In this document: positions 60,255 to 64,000 of the stretch, piece by piece
Numbering within the stretch: position 1 is the first letter of the stretch
How the letters are laid out: each line of letters opens with the position of its first letter
Notes under the pieces: model-generated
The model's database searches: none
The model's input: only the letters and a program-made list of their open reading frames with translations
What the model was told of the DNA's origin: nothing
Source of the DNA: Pseudomonas sp. QS1027
GTDB lineage: Bacteria > Pseudomonadota > Gammaproteobacteria > Pseudomonadales > Pseudomonadaceae
DNA: 64,000 nt
NCBI RefSeq assembly: GCF_002814235.1
Contig: NZ_PHSU01000021.1
Coordinates: forward strand, 100,189-164,188
Reading direction: 5' to 3'
Made by a program: the position numbers and the translations under genes

Positions 60255-62558
60255 TTATTTACCGAGGCTGATCTTCGGTGCCCAGGTCAGCCATTCATCC
60301 TCGAACTTGTCGAACAACGGGAAGGTCTGCAACGGCCGCGCCGCCGCGCCCATGCGCTCGCCATCCGGCGTGGCAAAGGCGATCCCGCCCTGGATCAGCG
60401 TCTCCAGCGACTCGGTACGCACCGTTGCGCCCTTGAACAAGCCGAAGTCGACACCAAACCCGCTGGTGTTCCAGAAACGGCTGCCGGTGTGCACCAGCGA
60501 TGCATAACGGGGCTCGATCAGGATATGGATCAACACCCGGTCGGCGGTCGCTCCCAGCTCATACCCGGTGACCTTGCCCACCGTCACCTCGCGGTAGGTC
60601 ACCGGCACGCCTTCCTTCAGCGAACCACGTCGCGCCGCGCTCAGGGTCAGGCTCAAGCCCGCTTGGGGTACCGCCGCATCCGGCGGTTCCTTGAGCGCGA
60701 CAAAATCCTTCTGCACCCCGAGCTTCTTCGCCGCCGGCTGCACTTCCAGGTACTGCCCGGTGACCAGGGTTTCCAGGTTGGCGGTCTTGATCAAACCCAA
60801 CTCCGGTTTCACCACCCAGAACTGAGTGCCGGCCCGGGCGATGCGTTCCGGCACTTCGGTAATCCGTGCCGACAGCAGCACCGATTGCAGGTCATCGCTC
60901 AGGTCGACGCTTTCGATCTTGCCCACATCCAGGCCTTTGAAACGGATCGGCGTGCCACTGCGCAGGCCGTCGGCGCGATCGACCCGAATGGTGATCAAGG
61001 TGCCTTGCTGCTGCGCGTCGTCGTGGTTGGGGAACAGACGGAAACGCGGAATGCGCTTCTTCAGCGGGGCTTTGTCCTGCGGGGTCTCGAAGGCGATACC
61101 GCCGGCCATCAGGCTTTGCAGAGACTCGCTTTTCACCTGGATGCCGCCGGTCAGGCCGCCGCTCAAGGTAATGCCGCTGGCGTTCCAGAAGCGGCTCGAG
61201 GCGTTGACCAGGTTTTCATATTCCTTCTCGATATGGACGCCGATAATCACTTGTTTGCGGGTACGGGAGAACTGATAGCTCTGTACCGAGCCGACCTTCA
61301 CCTGGCGGTAGAGCACCGGGCTGCCGACGTCCAGGGAACCGAGGTTATCGGTGAACAGCACCATGTGCAGCCCCGGCGAACGCAGGTCCAGAGGCGGCGC
61401 CTTGGCCCGGGCCTCGAACTCACGCTGCGGGTGACCACCTTTGTCGCCAGGGCGAATGGCGATGTAGTTACCTTTGACCAGGGCCTCGATCCCGGTGATA
61501 CCGGCCAGGGAAATCGACGGCTTGACCACCCAGAACTGGGTACCGTCCACCAGGTAATCCTCGGCCAGCGGGTCGAGGGTCAGCTCGGCGTTGGCGCTGG
61601 TCAGGTCGGGGTCGATCTTCAGGGTTTTCAGGCTGCCGACCTGGATGCCTTTGTACATCACCGGCGTACGCCCGGCCTGCAACCCTTCGAAGTCGCTGAG
61701 TTTCACCTTGACGCGAATCCCGGCCTGGGCCGCATCGAAATCCTCATAGAGGCGGAACGGCAGGCTCGGATCGGTGGGCGGGCTGTCCTTGCGATTCTCC
61801 GGGGTGGCGAAGGCGATACCGCCGGCGACGATGCTCGCCAGGGACTCGCTGCGCACCTTCACACCGGACAGGTTGGCGTCGATGCTGATGCCGCTGGCAT
61901 TCCAGAAGCGTGTGTGTTTGCGCACCAGGTTGGCGTAGGTCGGCTCGATAAAGACCTTGAGTTCGACCATGTTCTGGTCCGCGGACAGCGCATAGCTCTT
62001 GATCTGGCCGACCTGGATCTGCTTGTAGAACACCGGGCTGCCACGGTTCAGGGAACCCAGGCGGTCAGCCTTGATGGTGATATGCAGGCCCGGCTTGAGG
62101 TCCGACAGCGGCGGTTCCTGGTTCAACGCCTTGAACTTGCGCTCCGGTTCGCCATCCCCGGGACTGACCGCGATGTAGTTGCCGGACACCAGGGTGTCGA
62201 GGCCGGTAATACCCGCCAGGGTCACGCTTGGCTTGACCAGCCAGAAGCGGGTGTTGGTGCGCAGGGACGACTCGACATCCTTGTTCATCTCGATGGTGGC
62301 GAGGACCCCCTTGGTGGAGCCTTCGACATCCAGGCTCAGGGCCTTGACCTTGCCGATGGGCATGCCTTTGTAGACGATCTCGGTCTTGTTGGCCTGGATG
62401 CCTTCGCCGCTTTCGAAGCGCACCTGGATTTCGATGCCGCTTTGGCTGTACGCACGCCAGCCGAGCCAGCCACCGATAATCAGGGCAATCAGTGGCAGGA
62501 CCCAGACGGCCGACCAGTTCGAGGCCGGACGGGTTTTGGCTTTTGGCAAATCACTCAT
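60255..62558 (-). CDS. pqiB: PqiB/LetB-like lipid transport protein with six MCE domains
   Basis: A 767-residue inner-membrane-anchored protein. After one N-terminal helix come six MCE domains, recognisable by repeated patterns such as TEIVYKGMPIGKV, SPVFYKQIQVGQI, TPVMYKGIQVGSL, SPVLYRQVKVGSV, TPIRFKGLDVGKI and VPVTYREVTVGKV. Stacked MCE rings form a tube that carries phospholipids between the two membranes. E. coli PqiB has three and LetB seven, so six is between them. Its start overlaps the upstream PqiA-type gene. Confidence 0.92.
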   Translation of the reverse strand: MSDLPKAKTRPASNWSAVWVLPLIALIIGGWLGWRAYSQSGIEIQVRFESGEGIQANKTEIVYKGMPIGKVKALSLDVEGSTKGVLATIEMNKDVESSLRTNTRFWLVKPSVTLAGITGLDTLVSGNYIAVSPGDGEPERKFKALNQEPPLSDLKPGLHITIKADRLGSLNRGSPVFYKQIQVGQIKSYALSADQNMVELKVFIEPTYANLVRKHTRFWNASGISIDANLSGVKVRSESLASIVAGGIAFATPENRKDSPPTDPSLPFRLYEDFDAAQAGIRVKVKLSDFEGLQAGRTPVMYKGIQVGSLKTLKIDPDLTSANAELTLDPLAEDYLVDGTQFWVVKPSISLAGITGIEALVKGNYIAIRPGDKGGHPQREFEARAKAPPLDLRSPGLHMVLFTDNLGSLDVGSPVLYRQVKVGSVQSYQFSRTRKQVIIGVHIEKEYENLVNASSRFWNASGITLSGGLTGGIQVKSESLQSLMAGGIAFETPQDKAPLKKRIPRFRLFPNHDDAQQQGTLITIRVDRADGLRSGTPIRFKGLDVGKIESVDLSDDLQSVLLSARITEVPERIARAGTQFWVVKPELGLIKTANLETLVTGQYLEVQPAAKKLGVQKDFVALKEPPDAAVPQAGLSLTLSAARRGSLKEGVPVTYREVTVGKVTGYELGATADRVLIHILIEPRYASLVHTGSRFWNTSGFGVDFGLFKGATVRTESLETLIQGGIAFATPDGERMGAAARPLQTFPLFDKFEDEWLTWAPKISLGK

Positions 62559-63174
62559 GGTCGTCGTCCGACTCCGTGTTGTCCCAGATGAGTCGGGGAT
62601 CGAAGGTTACTGCGGCAAGCATCGTCAAGATCACCACACTGGCAAAGGCTATCGCGCCAAGATTGGCTTCGACGCTGGCAATTCTTCCAAAGTTCACAAT
62701 CGCCACCAGAATGGCGATCACAAAGATATCCAGCATGGACCAGCGGCCAATGAACTCGATAAAGCGGTACATGATGATCCGCTGCCGGGCCGACAGCGGC
62801 TGGCGGCGCTGCACCGAGAACAATAGCAGGGCGATACCCACCAGTTTGAACGTGGGTACCAGAATACTGGCGACAAAAACCACGGCGGCAATGGGAAACA
62901 TCCCGTGCTGCACCAGGGTGATGACACCGGACATGATGGTACTGGGGTCACCCTTGCCCAGGGAGCTGACCGTCATGATCGGCAGCATATTGGCCGGGAT
63001 ATAGAGAATCGCCGAGGTCAGCAGCAAGGCCCAGGTGCGGATCAGGCTGTTGGGCCGCCGTGGGTGCACAGCCGCACCACAACGGGTACAGACCTGCTCG
63101 TCGCCGTCCTCTTCCTGGCGGTTCAACTCGTGGCATTCCATACAGATCAGGATGCCTGCATCAATCGCCCGCAT
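62551..63174 (-). CDS. pqiA: PqiA-type membrane protein, second half-size copy
   Basis: A 207-residue membrane protein with an N-terminal zinc ribbon (CMECH, CTRCG) and about four helices (LLLTSAILYIPANMLPIMTV, then IVPTFKLVGIALLLF). PqiA of E. coli is a single protein of twice this size made of two such halves. Here they are separate genes that overlap by 14 bases. It partners PqiB in lipid transport. Confidence 0.88.
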   Translation of the reverse strand: MRAIDAGILICMECHELNRQEEDGDEQVCTRCGAAVHPRRPNSLIRTWALLLTSAILYIPANMLPIMTVSSLGKGDPSTIMSGVITLVQHGMFPIAAVVFVASILVPTFKLVGIALLLFSVQRRQPLSARQRIIMYRFIEFIGRWSMLDIFVIAILVAIVNFGRIASVEANLGAIAFASVVILTMLAAVTFDPRLIWDNTESDDDHE

Positions 63175-63820
63175 GTTCGTCCTCTCCCGATAACGCCTGC
63201 CAGATCTGGTGGGGCGACATGACCACCTCCAGCAGCACTTGGACCAGCAGCAAACCGACAAAACAGCCCAGGCCCAATCCAAGGCTCAGCTCCGCCAGGT
63301 CGGCGAGTTTGACAATCGCCACCAGCACGCCCATGAGATAGACCTCGAGCATGCCCCAATCGCGCAGGTGGTGGTAAATGCGGTACAGCAGCAAGCCGTA
63401 GCTGCGCCCGATATTCCAACGAATGCTCAACAGCACGGCCAGTTGGCAGAACAGCTTGAGCAAGGGAATCCCCATGCTGCACAGGAACACCACCACGGCG
63501 ACACCGGACATGCCGGTATGGTACAGGCCCAGTACGCCGCTCCAGACCGTGTCGTCGGAAGTCCGGCCCAGAAGATTGAGCTGCATGATGGGTAAAAAGT
63601 TCGCCGGGATGTACAACAAGAGTGCGGCGAGCACCAGGGCCAGGCTGCGCTCGACGACATTGTGCCGATGGGCGTAGAGCTCGTAGCCGCAGCGTGGGCA
63701 CTGGGCTTTTTCGCCGAGGCCGAGCTGGGGCTTGAGCATCAGCAGGTCACATTCGTGGCAGGCCACCAAGGTGTCCAGGGGGAGTTCCGACACCTCTGGG
63801 GTGTCCACCGGATCCGGCAT
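63161..63820 (-). CDS. pqiA: PqiA-type membrane protein, first half-size copy
   Basis: A 219-residue protein with the same design as the next gene: zinc-ribbon pairs (CHECD, CPRCG) and about four helices starting LALVLAALLLYIPANFLPIM. First gene of the pqiA-pqiA-pqiB operon. Confidence 0.88.
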   Translation of the reverse strand: MPDPVDTPEVSELPLDTLVACHECDLLMLKPQLGLGEKAQCPRCGYELYAHRHNVVERSLALVLAALLLYIPANFLPIMQLNLLGRTSDDTVWSGVLGLYHTGMSGVAVVVFLCSMGIPLLKLFCQLAVLLSIRWNIGRSYGLLLYRIYHHLRDWGMLEVYLMGVLVAIVKLADLAELSLGLGLGCFVGLLLVQVLLEVVMSPHQIWQALSGEDEHAGD

Positions 63821-63907
63821 AAAAGGGCTCGGGTTCTGTAAAAGACGGGGACTATTCTAGTGTTCCAGCTCGAAAATAACTGTGCAAATTTTCGGCGGCA
63901 CAAAAAC

Positions 63908-63939
63908 AAAACCCCAACTGCTTTCGCAATTGGGGTTTT
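63908..63939 (-). terminator. rRNA operon terminator
   Basis: AAAACCCCAA / TTGGGGTTTT with a 12-base loop and T-run on the minus strand, directly behind the 5S rRNA. Confidence 0.9.
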
Positions 63940-63949
63940 GGAATTTAAT

Positions 63950-64000
63950 CTTGACGATGACCTACTCTCACATGGGGAAACCCCACACTACCATCGGCGA
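63950..64000 (-). rRNA. rrf: 5S ribosomal RNA, 3' end (cut by window edge)
   Basis: The minus strand reads GGTAGTGTGGGGTTTCCCC, then ATGTGAGAGTAGGTCATCGT and CAAG, the last part of the Pseudomonas 5S rRNA. The rest of the rRNA operon lies outside. Confidence 0.93.

Noticed and set aside
60489..62591. A 700-codon frame opposite pqiB
   Set aside because: Antisense shadow of a gene with six readable MCE domains.
1..64000. CRISPR arrays and toxin-antitoxin pairs of known families
   Set aside because: No regularly spaced direct repeats and no recognisable classical pair apart from the tentative HEPN unit.

Overview
The window looks like the chromosome of a fluorescent-group Pseudomonas. It is GC-rich and carries many chemotaxis receptors, a mksFEB condensin operon, the holD-rimI pair, a DUF6555-type small protein, a REP-type repeat pair of the kind common in this group and, at the right edge, the 3' end of a 5S rRNA gene. 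All assignments come from reading the sequence; no database search was run.

Layout. Positions 1-4440 are core: a cut-off dCache chemoreceptor, a fosmidomycin-resistance-type exporter and a second chemoreceptor. An elongator tRNA-Met (CAU) at 4523-4599 is the insertion site of a genomic island of about 17.4 kb (roughly 4586-22028). The island starts with a P4-type tyrosine integrase. Next come an AlpA-type regulator, a leader whose segments are complementary to one another like P1 C4 / P4 CI antisense RNA, and an overlapping operon of small proteins ending in a P4-alpha-like Toprim/DUF927 replication protein. Cargo follows: a coiled-coil protein, an AT-rich unknown gene, a CxxC/SH/CxxC HNH-like protein, a HEPN-motif protein with a small overlapping partner, and a helicase-nuclease resembling the single-gene anti-phage protein Hna. 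Two 186-bp MITE-like elements bracket the last of these. The island closes with a structured, iteron-rich non-coding stretch, a 71-aa gene, a copy of the integrase arm repeat and a decayed tRNA 3' end followed by what is probably the original tRNA terminator.

Positions 22.1-30 kb are a patchwork: a DUF6124-like pseudogene preceded by a second copy of the island leader motif, two orphan minus-strand genes, a duplicated locus for small secreted PVYVQQ-repeat proteins flanking a SagB-type nitroreductase, an enoyl-CoA hydratase with a TetR regulator, a Mop-domain molybdate protein and a 3' fragment of a second lysA.

Positions 30-64 kb are mostly core: a LysR/tautomerase divergent pair, a CDF metal exporter, D-Ala-D-Ala ligase, a DyP peroxidase, a diguanylate cyclase with an inhibitory site, a RidA protein and a soluble BdlA-like PAS-PAS chemoreceptor. 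Next is an amino-sugar-type locus (ROK repressor with a palindromic operator, APC permease, ROK kinase, SIS deaminase), then an MHS transporter and an AtoE-type transporter. A LuxR solo sits next to a Tat-exported AcpA-type phosphatase and a secreted protein of unknown function. Then come carbonic anhydrase, rimI, holD, mksF-mksE-mksB and a pqiA-pqiA-pqiB lipid-transport operon with six MCE domains, which leads to the rRNA operon end.

The most interesting part is the island. It combines P4-satellite-like replication and immunity logic with several candidate defence genes, two or three of which have no function I can name.
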